This document shows positions 10,525-21,375 of a stretch of DNA of 36,398 nt, in pieces (the first letter of the stretch is position 1; each line of letters opens with the position of its first letter). Source of the DNA: Paracoccus thiocyanatus (GTDB lineage: Bacteria; Pseudomonadota; Alphaproteobacteria; Rhodobacterales; Rhodobacteraceae); NCBI RefSeq assembly GCF_900156255.1, contig NZ_FTMK01000026.1:1-36398 (forward strand), written 5' to 3'. The translations under genes and the position numbers were made by a program. The notes beneath the pieces are model-generated. The model made no database searches and was not told where the DNA came from. It saw only the letters and a list, made by a program, of their open reading frames with translations.

Positions 10525-10810
10525 GATCTATCCTCGCAACAATATTACGACTGTGGAAGGGATAGCGTAACAATCATGCCCGGTCAATTCGCCGCGTCGC
10601 AGAAAGCGGCCAAGGCCCGAAAACCGGAACCCCGCCGCCAGATACCGGCCTGTGCCGCAGGGGCCGCAGATCCTCACGACATATTATTACAATTAACTGA
10701 TCTGTGATGTTGCAATGTTGCGCGGCCGATTTTAGAACGGGGCAAGCGACCATACGCTGATTCTGCGCTGCGGCAGAGATGGCGGCGCAACGCACAAGAG
10801 GAATGCAAGC
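10525..10810. promoter_or_regulatory. Divergent ecm/ccr control region
   Basis: This 286-base gap should hold promoters for both ethylmalonyl-CoA genes. An AT-rich patch covers 10678-10722. A possible ccr promoter is TTGCAA (10710-10715), 17 bases, TAGAAC (10733-10738). The hexamer TGTTGC occurs twice in tandem on the plus strand (10708-10713 and 10716-10721) and once on the minus strand (10541-10536), near the ecm start. These may be half-sites for a shared regulator, but this is only a pattern. No gene is seen here. Confidence 0.35.
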
Positions 10811-13701
<2,891 letters not shown>

Positions 13702-13710
13702 TGCCGCAGC

Positions 13711-13769
13711 AGGCGGGCCGCCCACCGGCCCGCCTTGCCAGCGCGCGCGGCGGCCGCTAAGCGGCTGCC
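13711..13769 (+). terminator. Hairpins after gdhA
   Basis: AGGCGGGCC (13711-13719) pairs perfectly with GGCCCGCCT (13727-13735) ten bases after the gdhA stop, but only TT follows. A second hairpin, GGCGGCCGC/GCGGCTGCC around TAA (13749-13769), lies just before the next gene. Together they likely end the gdhA transcript. Confidence 0.6.
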
Positions 13770-13792
13770 ATGTCCGCGTTGAAATTCCGCCC

Positions 13793-14398
13793 ATGTTGAT
13801 CTTTATCGAACCACGCCTTGTGCTTTTGTCGGTGCCCAAGACCGGCACGACGGCGCTGGAACAGGCCCTGGCCCCCAGGGCCGAGATCGCCTTTCGGTCC
13901 CGCCCCGAAATCAAGCACCTGAACCTGCGCCAATACCTCAACCGCATCCGGCCGCTGCTCGCGCCGCTGGGCGGGCCCGCATTCGAAACCGTGGCGGCGA
14001 TCCGCGAACCGCTGGACTGGCTGCGCAGCTGGTATCGCTTTCGCGCCCGCGACGAATTGATCGGCCACCCGAACAGCACGGCAGGGATCAGCTTCGCGGA
14101 CTTCGTCCGGGATTACCTGCGCGCCGGCGACCGCCCCGCCCATGCCCGGCTGGGCCGGCAGTCCGACTTTCTGACCGGACCTGATGGCAGCGTCGCGGTC
14201 GACCACGTCTTCCGCTACGAGGCGATGCCGGCGCTGACCGAATTCCTGTCCGACCGGCTGGGGATGCCGATCCGGCTGCGGCGCCGCAATGTTTCGCCCC
14301 ATGCTACGACCGATCTGGCGCCCGCGGCCGAAGCGGGGCTGCGCGCCGCGCTGGCCCTGGACCAGCAGATCTGGCAGGGCGCGCGTCAGGCGCCGTAA
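13793..14398 (+). CDS. Sulfotransferase-like protein
   Basis: 201-residue protein with the sulfotransferase 5'-phosphosulfate loop at its N-terminus (VLLSVPKTGTTALEQAL) and a following VAAIREPLDWLRSWYRF. The latter resembles the 3'-phosphate binding segment (R-x-P-x-x-R/S-x-x-S). It is short for the family but appears complete, with a compact C-terminus. The acceptor is unknown; related proteins in Rhodobacterales modify polysaccharides or are uncharacterised. Its last 13 bases overlap the 3' end of the convergent START-domain gene. Only a weak ribosome site is seen before ATG 13793. Confidence 0.7.
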   Translation: MLIFIEPRLVLLSVPKTGTTALEQALAPRAEIAFRSRPEIKHLNLRQYLNRIRPLLAPLGGPAFETVAAIREPLDWLRSWYRFRARDELIGHPNSTAGISFADFVRDYLRAGDRPAHARLGRQSDFLTGPDGSVAVDHVFRYEAMPALTEFLSDRLGMPIRLRRRNVSPHATTDLAPAAEAGLRAALALDQQIWQGARQAP

Positions 14399-14838
14399 AG
14401 CGCGCGGGCCCGCTCTTCAAAGGCGCGCACGATGCGCATCATCGCCTCGCCGAAGACGACGCCGATCACCTTGCCCAGGATGGCGTTGCGGAACTCGAAA
14501 TCGACGAAGAAATCCACCTTGCAGCCGCCTTCCGGCAGGTCCGCGAAACTCCAGCCGCTGCGCAGATACCTGAAAGGCCCGTCCAGGTATTCGGTGTCGA
14601 TCCGCTTCGTCTGGGGCCACAGCGTCACCCGAGAGCCGAAACGTTCGCGAAACACCTTGAAGCTGATGACCAGGTCGGCCTCGACCACCTCGCTGCCCGC
14701 GGGGCCCGGCCGGCGGGCGCGGATGCGGGCGGCGGTGTTCCAGGGCAGGAACTCGGGGTATCTTTCGATATCGGCGACCAGCGCATACATCTGGTCGGCG
14801 GTATAGGGCAGGATTCGGCTGTCGCTGTGCTGAGGCAA
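14386..14838 (-). CDS. COQ10/RatA-like START-domain protein
   Basis: 150-residue polyketide-cyclase/START-fold protein. The N-terminus SRILPYTADQMYALVADIERYPEFLPW is the hallmark of the COQ10/RatA family, whose members bind ubiquinone or its precursors and support respiration. A role as a ribosome-associated toxin has been claimed for E. coli RatA. The family residues VDFFVDFEFRNAILGKVIG and a C-terminal helix complete the fold. The start is a TTG at 14838, needed to include the conserved N-terminus; no clear Shine-Dalgarno site is seen. It overlaps the sulfotransferase-like gene tail-to-tail by 13 bases. Confidence 0.83.
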   Translation of the reverse strand: MPQHSDSRILPYTADQMYALVADIERYPEFLPWNTAARIRARRPGPAGSEVVEADLVISFKVFRERFGSRVTLWPQTKRIDTEYLDGPFRYLRSGWSFADLPEGGCKVDFFVDFEFRNAILGKVIGVVFGEAMMRIVRAFEERARALYGA

Positions 14839-14897
14839 GAGGTCGTCCCGGAAAGCAGGTTCGGTTTGCGGGGCAGCACTAGCAAAGGAAGGGGCGC

Positions 14898-15086
14898 ATG
14901 AACAACCTCATCTGGCTGATCCGGGCATCACGCTGGGCCCGCAACCCGCCAAAACCCGGCACCGTCAAGCTGGTGCTTGGCATCATCGCGGCCGGGCTGC
15001 TGCTGGCCGGGCTGGAACATTTCGGGTTCTGGCCGGATTGGGCCACCACGGAACGTCCCCGCGGCTTCCAGATGCAGCGCCCATAG
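14898..15086 (+). CDS. Small single-pass membrane protein, unknown function
   Basis: 62 residues with one hydrophobic helix at about 23-42 (VKLVLGIIAAGLLLAGLEHF), a basic N-terminal side (RASRWARNPPKP) and a short charged C-terminal end. A strong ribosome site (AAGGAAGGGG) lies four bases before ATG 14898, which supports expression. I recall short proteins of this shape next to COQ10-like genes in Rhodobacterales, but no function. It is divergent from the START-domain gene with a 59-base gap. Confidence 0.65.
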   Translation: MNNLIWLIRASRWARNPPKPGTVKLVLGIIAAGLLLAGLEHFGFWPDWATTERPRGFQMQRP

Positions 15087-15120
15087 GCGCCGCCGCGACA
15101 GGTTGGCGCAGCGCCCGCCT

Positions 15121-15145
15121 TTCACCGTTTTCCAAATACTCCGGC
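15121..15145 (-). repeat. Dispersed intergenic repeat, single copy
   Basis: On the minus strand this reads GCCGGAGTATTT, then GGAAAACGGTGAA. It nearly matches the plus-strand copy at 21287-21315 and shares its GTATTT core with the inverted pair at 8483-8547. It lies in a convergent gap between the small membrane protein (ends 15086) and the metallopeptidase gene (ends 15179). Confidence 0.7.
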
Positions 15146-15178
15146 GACCTGGGCGCGCCCGCCCCCGGTGGTGCGGGC

Positions 15179-16030
15179 CTAAAGCCCTGCCGCGCCGAAC
15201 GTGTCGCATTGCCCCATCTGCCCCGAGGCGAAGCCGCGCTTGAACCAGGTCTGCCGCTCGGCGGCCGAGCCATGGGTAAAGGCGTCGGGCACCACCGCCC
15301 GGCCGGCGCTTTCCATCAGCGTATCGTCGCCCACCGCGGCGGCGGCGTTGATCGCCTCGTCGATATCGCCCTCTTCGATGGCGCCGAACTGCTGGCTGGC
15401 CTGGCGCGCCCAGATCCCGGCATAGCAATCCGCCTGCAATTCGGTGGCGACCGACAGCCGGTTCGAATCGCGCTCGTTCAGCCGGGCGCGCAGCCCGTTC
15501 ACCTCGGACAGGATGCCGGTCATGTTCTGCACGTGATGGCCGACCTCATGCGCGATGACATAGGCATAGGCGAAATCGCCCCCCGCCCCCATCTTGCCGG
15601 CCATGACCCGAAAGAAATCCGTGTCCAGATAGACCTTGCGGTCATTGGGACAATAGAACGGCCCCATCGCCGCCGAGGCGCCGCCGCAGGCCGATTGCAC
15701 GGCGCCGGAAAACAGCACCAGCCCCGGATCCTGATAGCCTATCCCCGCCTGGTCGGGCAGCACGCCCGCCCAGACCTCTTCGGTATCGGCCAGCACGACC
15801 GAGACGAACTGGCCGATCTCGCGCTCTTCCTGGGTCAGTTCGCGCGGCTCGGCCGACTGGCCGCCATCGTCGATGGCGCCCACGATGGGCGAGATGTCGA
15901 TGCCGAAGAAATAGCCCACCGCCAGCACCACCAGCACGCCGACGACGCCCATGCCGCCAGCGCCCGCGGCCCGGCCCATGCCGCGCCGATCCTCGACATT
16001 CTTGCTGCCGCGCCTGCCCCGCCATTCCAT
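15179..16030 (-). CDS. Membrane-anchored neutral zinc metallopeptidase (YpfJ-like)
   Basis: 283-residue protein of the predicted neutral zinc metallopeptidase family (PF04228). Residues 1-22 are basic and cytoplasmic, about 25-43 form one membrane helix, and the rest is predicted to lie in the periplasm. The zinc site HEVGHH is at 161-166, and the likely third ligand lies in ATELQADCYAG downstream. FYCPNDRKVYLD and TDFF are family landmarks. ATG 16030 has GGAAAGGA seven bases upstream, so an upstream in-frame extension to 16135 was not used. The substrate is unknown. It is divergent from dedA. Confidence 0.9.
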   Translation of the reverse strand: MEWRGRRGSKNVEDRRGMGRAAGAGGMGVVGVLVVLAVGYFFGIDISPIVGAIDDGGQSAEPRELTQEEREIGQFVSVVLADTEEVWAGVLPDQAGIGYQDPGLVLFSGAVQSACGGASAAMGPFYCPNDRKVYLDTDFFRVMAGKMGAGGDFAYAYVIAHEVGHHVQNMTGILSEVNGLRARLNERDSNRLSVATELQADCYAGIWARQASQQFGAIEEGDIDEAINAAAAVGDDTLMESAGRAVVPDAFTHGSAAERQTWFKRGFASGQMGQCDTFGAAGL

Positions 16031-16158
16031 CGCGCCGTCCTTTCCGCCGCTGCCCTCGCCCGCCAGGGTTATCGCAACCCTGCCATGGCGCAACACGCGC
16101 GCGGGCTTGACAGTTCCGGCCCCAGCCCGCAGCACGGGTCGAAACGAAAGGGGCGGGC

Positions 16159-16755
16159 ATGTTCGACTGGGTGGTTTCGACGATCGAAAGCTGGGGCTAT
16201 CTGGGCGTGCTGATGCTCATGGTGGCCGAGAACGTCTTTCCCCCCATCCCGTCCGAGGTGATCATGCCGCTTGCCGGCTTCCTGGCCGGTGGCGGGCGGC
16301 TGTCGCTGACCCTGACCATCGTTGTCGGCACCATCGGCTCGGTCCTGGGCACGCTGGTCTGGTATTATGTCGGCCTGTGGTTCGGGGAAGAGAGGCTCAA
16401 GCGTTTCGCCGCCCGCCACGGCCGGCTGCTGACGCTGTCGCCCTCGGACATCGACGCGGCGCATGAATGGTTCCAGCGCCACGGCAGCATGGCGGTGTTC
16501 TTCGGCCGCATGGTCCCGGCGGCCCGGACGCTGATCTCGGTCCCGGCGGGGCTGGCGCGGATGCCGATGTGGAAGTTCCTGCTCTACACCACGCTTGGCA
16601 GCGCGCTTTGGACCGGGGTGCTGGCCTTTGCCGGGCTGGTGCTGCACGAAAACTACGCGTTGGTCGCGGATTGGATCGATCCGCTCTCCAAGCTGGTGGT
16701 GGTGGCGGTGGTGGCGGTCTATCTTTATCGCGTCGTCACCTGGAAGCCGCATTGA
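16159..16755 (+). CDS. DedA-family membrane protein
   Basis: 198-residue DedA/VTT-domain protein of the inner membrane. DedA proteins are thought to flip or recycle lipid carriers such as undecaprenyl phosphate. Seen here are the amphipathic N-terminal segment with ENVFPPIPSEVIMPLAGFLAG, and FFGRMVPAARTLISVPAGLARMPMWKF, which carries the family motif F-x-R-x-x-P-x-x-R. Four to five hydrophobic segments follow. The length is normal. AAAGGGGCGGG lies just before ATG 16159. dsbB follows after 53 bases on the same strand. Confidence 0.9.
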   Translation: MFDWVVSTIESWGYLGVLMLMVAENVFPPIPSEVIMPLAGFLAGGGRLSLTLTIVVGTIGSVLGTLVWYYVGLWFGEERLKRFAARHGRLLTLSPSDIDAAHEWFQRHGSMAVFFGRMVPAARTLISVPAGLARMPMWKFLLYTTLGSALWTGVLAFAGLVLHENYALVADWIDPLSKLVVVAVVAVYLYRVVTWKPH

Positions 16756-16808
16756 GTTCACGCGATTGGCACTTGCCGGCCATCGCGCGCGGGCCTAACC
16801 CAAGGCCC

Positions 16809-17303
16809 ATGAACGGATTTTCAAGCAAGCATCTTGCCGTGACCGCCGGCGCGGGTTCCGCCGCCCTGCTGGCCGCCGCGCTGGTCTTTCAAGGCTTGGG
16901 CTATGCGCCTTGCGAATTGTGCGTCCTGCAACGCTGGCCGCATCTGGCCGCCGCCATCATCGGCGGGCTGGTCTGGTTCCTTGGCTGGAAACGCTGGCTG
17001 GCGGCGCTGGGATTGCTGGCGGCACTTGGCGCGACCGGGCTTGCGATCTATCACGCCGGGGTCGAATTGCAGATGTGGCAGGGGCCGCAGCATTGCTCGG
17101 GCGGGGTCTCGGGGCTGGCCCGCATGTCCACGCAGGACCTGATGGCGGCGCTGGAAAAGGCGCCGGTGGTACGCTGCGACGAGGTGGCGTGGAGCCTGCT
17201 TGGCATTTCCATGGCCGGCTGGAACGCCATTCTTTCGGCCGGTCTTTCGGCGCTGTGGCTGGCCTCGGCCCGCGGACGCAACCGCGCCGCCGGGCGGGCC
17301 TGA
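16809..17303 (+). CDS. dsbB: Disulfide bond formation protein B
   Basis: Inner-membrane quinone reductase that reoxidises DsbA. The 164-residue chain has four hydrophobic segments and both required cysteine pairs: CELC at residues 35-38 in the first periplasmic loop, and C96 and C123 in the second. The motif APCELCVLQRWPH is characteristic, and the Arg after the CxxC that contacts quinone is present (R42). An AAGG sits just before ATG 16809. No dsbA is in the window. It runs in the same direction as dedA and gyrA. Confidence 0.92.
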   Translation: MNGFSSKHLAVTAGAGSAALLAAALVFQGLGYAPCELCVLQRWPHLAAAIIGGLVWFLGWKRWLAALGLLAALGATGLAIYHAGVELQMWQGPQHCSGGVSGLARMSTQDLMAALEKAPVVRCDEVAWSLLGISMAGWNAILSAGLSALWLASARGRNRAAGRA

Positions 17304-17386
17304 GGGCGCGGAAATCCGGCCCGTCAAGATTGCACCCAAGGCAGGTATGGGATAGACCCTGACCCAACAAGATCTTGAGGTTTCCC

Positions 17387-20128
17387 GTGGCTGACATCCC
17401 CGAAAACGACGACGACACCCCCGAAAGCGGCGGTTCGGAACGCGCCGTGATGCCCCATGACGGTCCGGTGATCGACATCGCGCACGAGATGCGCTCGTCC
17501 TATCTGGACTATGCCATGTCGGTGATCGTCAGCCGGGCGATCCCCGACCTGCGCGACGGGCTGAAGCCGGTGCATCGCCGCGTGCTTTTCGCCATGCACG
17601 AAACCGGCAATACCCATGACAAGCCCTATCGCAAATCGGCCCGCCCGGTCGGCGACACGATGGGGAAATATCACCCGCATGGCGACGCCTCGATCTATGA
17701 CGCGCTGGTGCGGATGGCGCAGGACTTTTCCATGTCCCTGCCGCTGCTGGACGGCCAGGGCAATTTCGGCTCCATGGATGGCGACAGCCCGGCCGCCATG
17801 CGCTATACCGAGGTGCGGATGGACAAGCCCTCGGCCTATCTGATGATGGATATCGACAAGGATACCGTCGATTTCCAGGACAATTACGACGGCAAGGACC
17901 GCGAACCGACGGTGCTGCCGGCGCGTTTCCCCAACATGCTGGTCAATGGCGCGGGCGGCATCGCCGTCGGCATGGCCACGAATATCCCGCCCCACAACCT
18001 GGCCGAGGTGGTGGACGCCACCCTGGCGCTGATCGAGAACCCGGACCTGCCGACCGAGCGGCTGCTGGAGATCGTGCCTGGCCCCGATTTCCCCACCGGC
18101 GGCATCATCCTGGGCCGTTCAGGCGCGCGCAAGGCCTATCTGGAGGGGCGGGGCAGCATCGTCCTGCGGGCCAAGACCCGGATCGAGGAGACCCGCGCCG
18201 GCCGCCAGGCGATCATCCTGGATGAAATCCCCTATCAGGTGAACAAGGCCAGCCTGATCGAAAAGATCGCCGAGCTTGCCAAGGAAAAGCGCATCGAGGG
18301 CATCGCCCATGTCCAGGACGAATCCGACCGCGTCGGCGTTCGGGTGGTGATCGAGCTGAAACGCGACGCCACTGCCGAGGTGGTGCTGAACCAGCTGTTC
18401 CGCTTTACCCCGATGCAGACCAGCTTCGGCGCCAACATGCTGGCGCTGAACGGCGGCCGGCCCGAACAGTTGACGCTGCGCGACTTCCTGACCCATTTCA
18501 TCACCTTCCGCGAGGAAGTGGTGGCGCGCCGCACCGCTTACGAATTGCGCAAGGCGCGCGAACGGGCGCATGTGCTTTGCGGCCTTGCCGTGGCGGTCTC
18601 GAACGTGGACGAGGTGGTGGCCACCATCCGCAGCTCGGCCGATGCCGCCGAGGCGCGCCAGCGGCTGATGACCCGGCGCTGGCCGGCCCAGGACATCGTC
18701 GTCTATCTGAAGCTGATCGACGACCCGCTGCATCCGGTGAATGAGGACGGCACCTATAACCTGTCCGAAACCCAGGCCCGCGCGATCCTGGAACTGCGCC
18801 TGCAACGGCTGACCCAGATCGGCGTCCAGGAAGTCACCGACGAATTGAAATCCCTGGCCGATGCCATCCGCGATTACCTGGCGATCCTGGCCTCGCGCGA
18901 GCGGATCATGGCCATCATCTCGGACGAGCTGCGCGAGGTAAAGGATCTGTTCGCGGTGCCGCGCCGGACCGAGATCACCGACTGGGCGGGCGACCTGGAC
19001 GACGAAGACCTGATCGAGCGCGAGGACATGGTCGTCACCATCACCTCGGGCGGCTATATCAAGCGCACGGCCCTGGCCGAGTTCCGCAGCCAGCGCCGTG
19101 GCGGCAAGGGTCTGTCGAGCATGGCGACCAAGGAAGACGACGTGGTCACGACGCTGTTCGTCGCCAATACACATACCGAACTGCTGTTCTTTACCACCGA
19201 CGGCATGGTCTATCGGCTCAAGACCTGGCGGCTGCCGCTAAGCGGGCGGACCGGCAAGGGCAAGGCCATCGTCAATATCCTGCCCATCGACAGCGGCGTT
19301 TCCATCGCCGCCTTGATGCCGGTCGATGCGCCGCAAAGCGAATGGGACGGCTATCAGGTGGTCTTTGCCACCTCGGACGGCGACGTGCGCCGCAATGCGC
19401 TGTCCGATTTTGCCAATGTCATGCGCAACGGCAAGATCGCGATGAAGCTGCCCGAAGGGGTCGAACTGATCGGCGCCCGCATGGCGACGGAAAGCGACGA
19501 CATCATGCTGGTGACGGCCGCGGGCCGGGCGATCCGCTTTTCGACCACCGATGTGCGGGTGTTCAAGGGACGCGATTCGACCGGGGTGCGCGGCATCCGC
19601 CTGGCCCAGGGCGACCATGTGGTCAGCATGTCGGTGATCCGGCATTTCGAGGCCGAGGCGGGCGAGCGCGCCGCCTATCTGAAGATGCGCCGGGCCGTCG
19701 AGGGCGCGCTGGACGACGGCGCCGAAGCGGACGAGGACGAGGACAGCGTCGCCGAAGCCGCCATCGGCCAGGACCGCTATGCCGAGATGTCGGCGGCCGA
19801 GGATCTGATCCTGACCATCACCGCGCGCGGCGCGGGCAAGATCAGCTCGTCCCACGACTACCCGGTGCGCGGCCGCGGCGGCCAGGGCGTCATGGCCATG
19901 GACAAGGCGATGCGCGGCGGGCCGCTGGTCGCCAGTTTCCCCGTGGACCGCGACGACCAGATCATGCTGGCCACCTCGACCGGGCAGTCGATCCGGGTGC
20001 CGGTGGACGGGATCAGCTTCCGCTCGCGTTCCGCGGGCGGCGTGCGGGTCTTCAACACCGCGCCGGGCGAGGAAGTGGTTTCTGTTGCCCGCATCGCCGA
20101 GAATGGCGAGGATGAGGCCGAAGCCTGA
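17387..20128 (+). CDS. gyrA: DNA gyrase subunit A
   Basis: Breakage-reunion subunit of gyrase, 913 residues. The start is GTG 17387, six bases after TTGAGG; a TTG at 17375 lies inside that site. The catalytic tyrosine is Y140 (AAMRYTE, equal to Y122 of E. coli). The quinolone region reads [12 protein letters not shown], so the position equal to Ser83 is Ala (A101) while Asp87 is kept (D105). The GyrA box QRRGGKG is present, which separates it from ParC. The C-terminal beta-pinwheel carries an acidic insert of about 45 residues near 770-815 ([13 protein letters not shown]). An 83-base gap separates it from dsbB. Confidence 0.97.
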   Translation: MADIPENDDDTPESGGSERAVMPHDGPVIDIAHEMRSSYLDYAMSVIVSRAIPDLRDGLKPVHRRVLFAMHETGNTHDKPYRKSARPVGDTMGKYHPHGDASIYDALVRMAQDFSMSLPLLDGQGNFGSMDGDSPAAMRYTEVRMDKPSAYLMMDIDKDTVDFQDNYDGKDREPTVLPARFPNMLVNGAGGIAVGMATNIPPHNLAEVVDATLALIENPDLPTERLLEIVPGPDFPTGGIILGRSGARKAYLEGRGSIVLRAKTRIEETRAGRQAIILDEIPYQVNKASLIEKIAELAKEKRIEGIAHVQDESDRVGVRVVIELKRDATAEVVLNQLFRFTPMQTSFGANMLALNGGRPEQLTLRDFLTHFITFREEVVARRTAYELRKARERAHVLCGLAVAVSNVDEVVATIRSSADAAEARQRLMTRRWPAQDIVVYLKLIDDPLHPVNEDGTYNLSETQARAILELRLQRLTQIGVQEVTDELKSLADAIRDYLAILASRERIMAIISDELREVKDLFAVPRRTEITDWAGDLDDEDLIEREDMVVTITSGGYIKRTALAEFRSQRRGGKGLSSMATKEDDVVTTLFVANTHTELLFFTTDGMVYRLKTWRLPLSGRTGKGKAIVNILPIDSGVSIAALMPVDAPQSEWDGYQVVFATSDGDVRRNALSDFANVMRNGKIAMKLPEGVELIGARMATESDDIMLVTAAGRAIRFSTTDVRVFKGRDSTGVRGIRLAQGDHVVSMSVIRHFEAEAGERAAYLKMRRAVEGALDDGAEADEDEDSVAEAAIGQDRYAEMSAAEDLILTITARGAGKISSSHDYPVRGRGGQGVMAMDKAMRGGPLVASFPVDRDDQIMLATSTGQSIRVPVDGISFRSRSAGGVRVFNTAPGEEVVSVARIAENGEDEAEA

Positions 20129-20184
20129 GGCAAGGCCGGGGCGCGCGCAGCCGTGCCCCGCCACCCGAGCATGAGGGGACGCGT

Positions 20185-21255
20185 TTGGACAGACGGGACT
20201 CGCATCTGAGCGAGCGGTTGCAGACCGGCTTTCTGGGCGTGATCGCCTTTGGTCTGGTCCTGTTCCTGCTGGTGCAGGCGCGCTTCATCCTGATCTGCCT
20301 GGTCTTCGCCATCATCATCTTCTCGCTGACCAGCGATGCGATTTCCGCCTTTGCCCGGCTGAAGGTCCCGAACTGGCTGGCAACGACGCTGGCGCTGATC
20401 GCCATCGCCGTGGGCCTGCTTTGGGCGGCGACGGCGGTGGTGGCGCAGGTGAACGAAGTGGTCTCGACCTCGATCGCCTATGCCGACCGGGCGCAGATGG
20501 CGATGGCGCGGCTAAGCCAGCGCTGGGGACCGAATGTGCAAGAGGCGATCGGCACCTTCATGGGCAGCATCGACGTCGCGGGCTGGCTGCGCTCGGCCGC
20601 GGCGCAGGCGTCGAACCTGATCTCGGGCTCGGTGCTGATCCTGACCTTTGTCGGCTTCATGTTCAGCGAACGGATCTGGTTTCCGGTCAAGGTCGAGCGC
20701 CTGACCCGCGACCCCGACCAGGCGCGGCAGGTGCTGGAAACCGTCTACAAGATCATGCGCCGGGTGAACCGCTATCTGGTGGTCAAGGCCGCGATCAGCG
20801 CGGTCACGGCGGCGCTGATCTGGGCGATCTTCCGCGTTCAGGGGCTGGACCTGGCCGGGGCGGTGGCCATGCTGACCTTTATCCTGAACTTCATCCCCAC
20901 GCTGGGTTCCATCGTGGCCACGGTCGTCACCCTGGCCATGGTGCTGGCGCAGACCGGCGATCCGACGGTGACGCTGACGGTGGGCGGGCTGACCGTGGCG
21001 GTGCAGTTCGTCATCGGCAATGTCTTCGACCCGATGCTGCTGGGCCAGACGCTGCGGCTGTCCTCGTTCGGGATCGTGCTGTCGCTGGCCTTCTGGGGCG
21101 TGGTCTGGGGCATCGCCGGCACCTTTCTGGCGGTGCCGATCATGGTGGCGATGATGATCGTCTGCGCCCAGATCCCCTGGCTGCGCCCGGTGGCGATCAT
21201 GCTGTCGCAAGAGGGGCTGCCAGAGCAGGAGCCCTCGACCCGGCTGCGGCGCTAG
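20185..21255 (+). CDS. AI-2E family transporter (permease)
   Basis: 356-residue polytopic membrane protein of the AI-2E/UPF0118 family (TqsA, PerM, YdiK). Members have been linked to export of autoinducer-2, sodium/proton antiport or other substrates, so the cargo is not known. It shows two N-terminal helices with FAIIIFSLTSDAI, a central soluble part, and the conserved C-terminal core: LTFILNFIPTLGSIVATV, then FVIGNVFDPMLLGQTLRLSS, then GIAGTFLAVPIMV. The start is TTG 20185 with GAGGGGA five bases upstream; the nearby ATG at 20171 is out of frame. It lies 56 bases after gyrA. Confidence 0.9.
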   Translation: MDRRDSHLSERLQTGFLGVIAFGLVLFLLVQARFILICLVFAIIIFSLTSDAISAFARLKVPNWLATTLALIAIAVGLLWAATAVVAQVNEVVSTSIAYADRAQMAMARLSQRWGPNVQEAIGTFMGSIDVAGWLRSAAAQASNLISGSVLILTFVGFMFSERIWFPVKVERLTRDPDQARQVLETVYKIMRRVNRYLVVKAAISAVTAALIWAIFRVQGLDLAGAVAMLTFILNFIPTLGSIVATVVTLAMVLAQTGDPTVTLTVGGLTVAVQFVIGNVFDPMLLGQTLRLSSFGIVLSLAFWGVVWGIAGTFLAVPIMVAMMIVCAQIPWLRPVAIMLSQEGLPEQEPSTRLRR

Positions 21256-21286
21256 GCCGGCAGCCGCAGCGCCTGCGGGCGCGGTT

Positions 21287-21315
21287 GCCGGAGTATTTTG
21301 CAAAACGGTGAAGCG
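21287..21315 (+). repeat. Dispersed intergenic repeat, single copy
   Basis: GCCGGAGTATTTTGC followed by AAAACGGTGAAGCG. It is the direct counterpart of the minus-strand copy at 15121-15145, and the preceding GGCGCGGTTGC is also found before the arm at 8483. It lies between convergent genes (AI-2E permease ends 21255, MscS-type channel ends 21376). Confidence 0.7.
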
Positions 21316-21375
21316 CAAGGCGGCGCCTTGATCCCGGCCGGTGGGGTTCGGTTCCAGGCGCCGTTTGCCGCGTTT

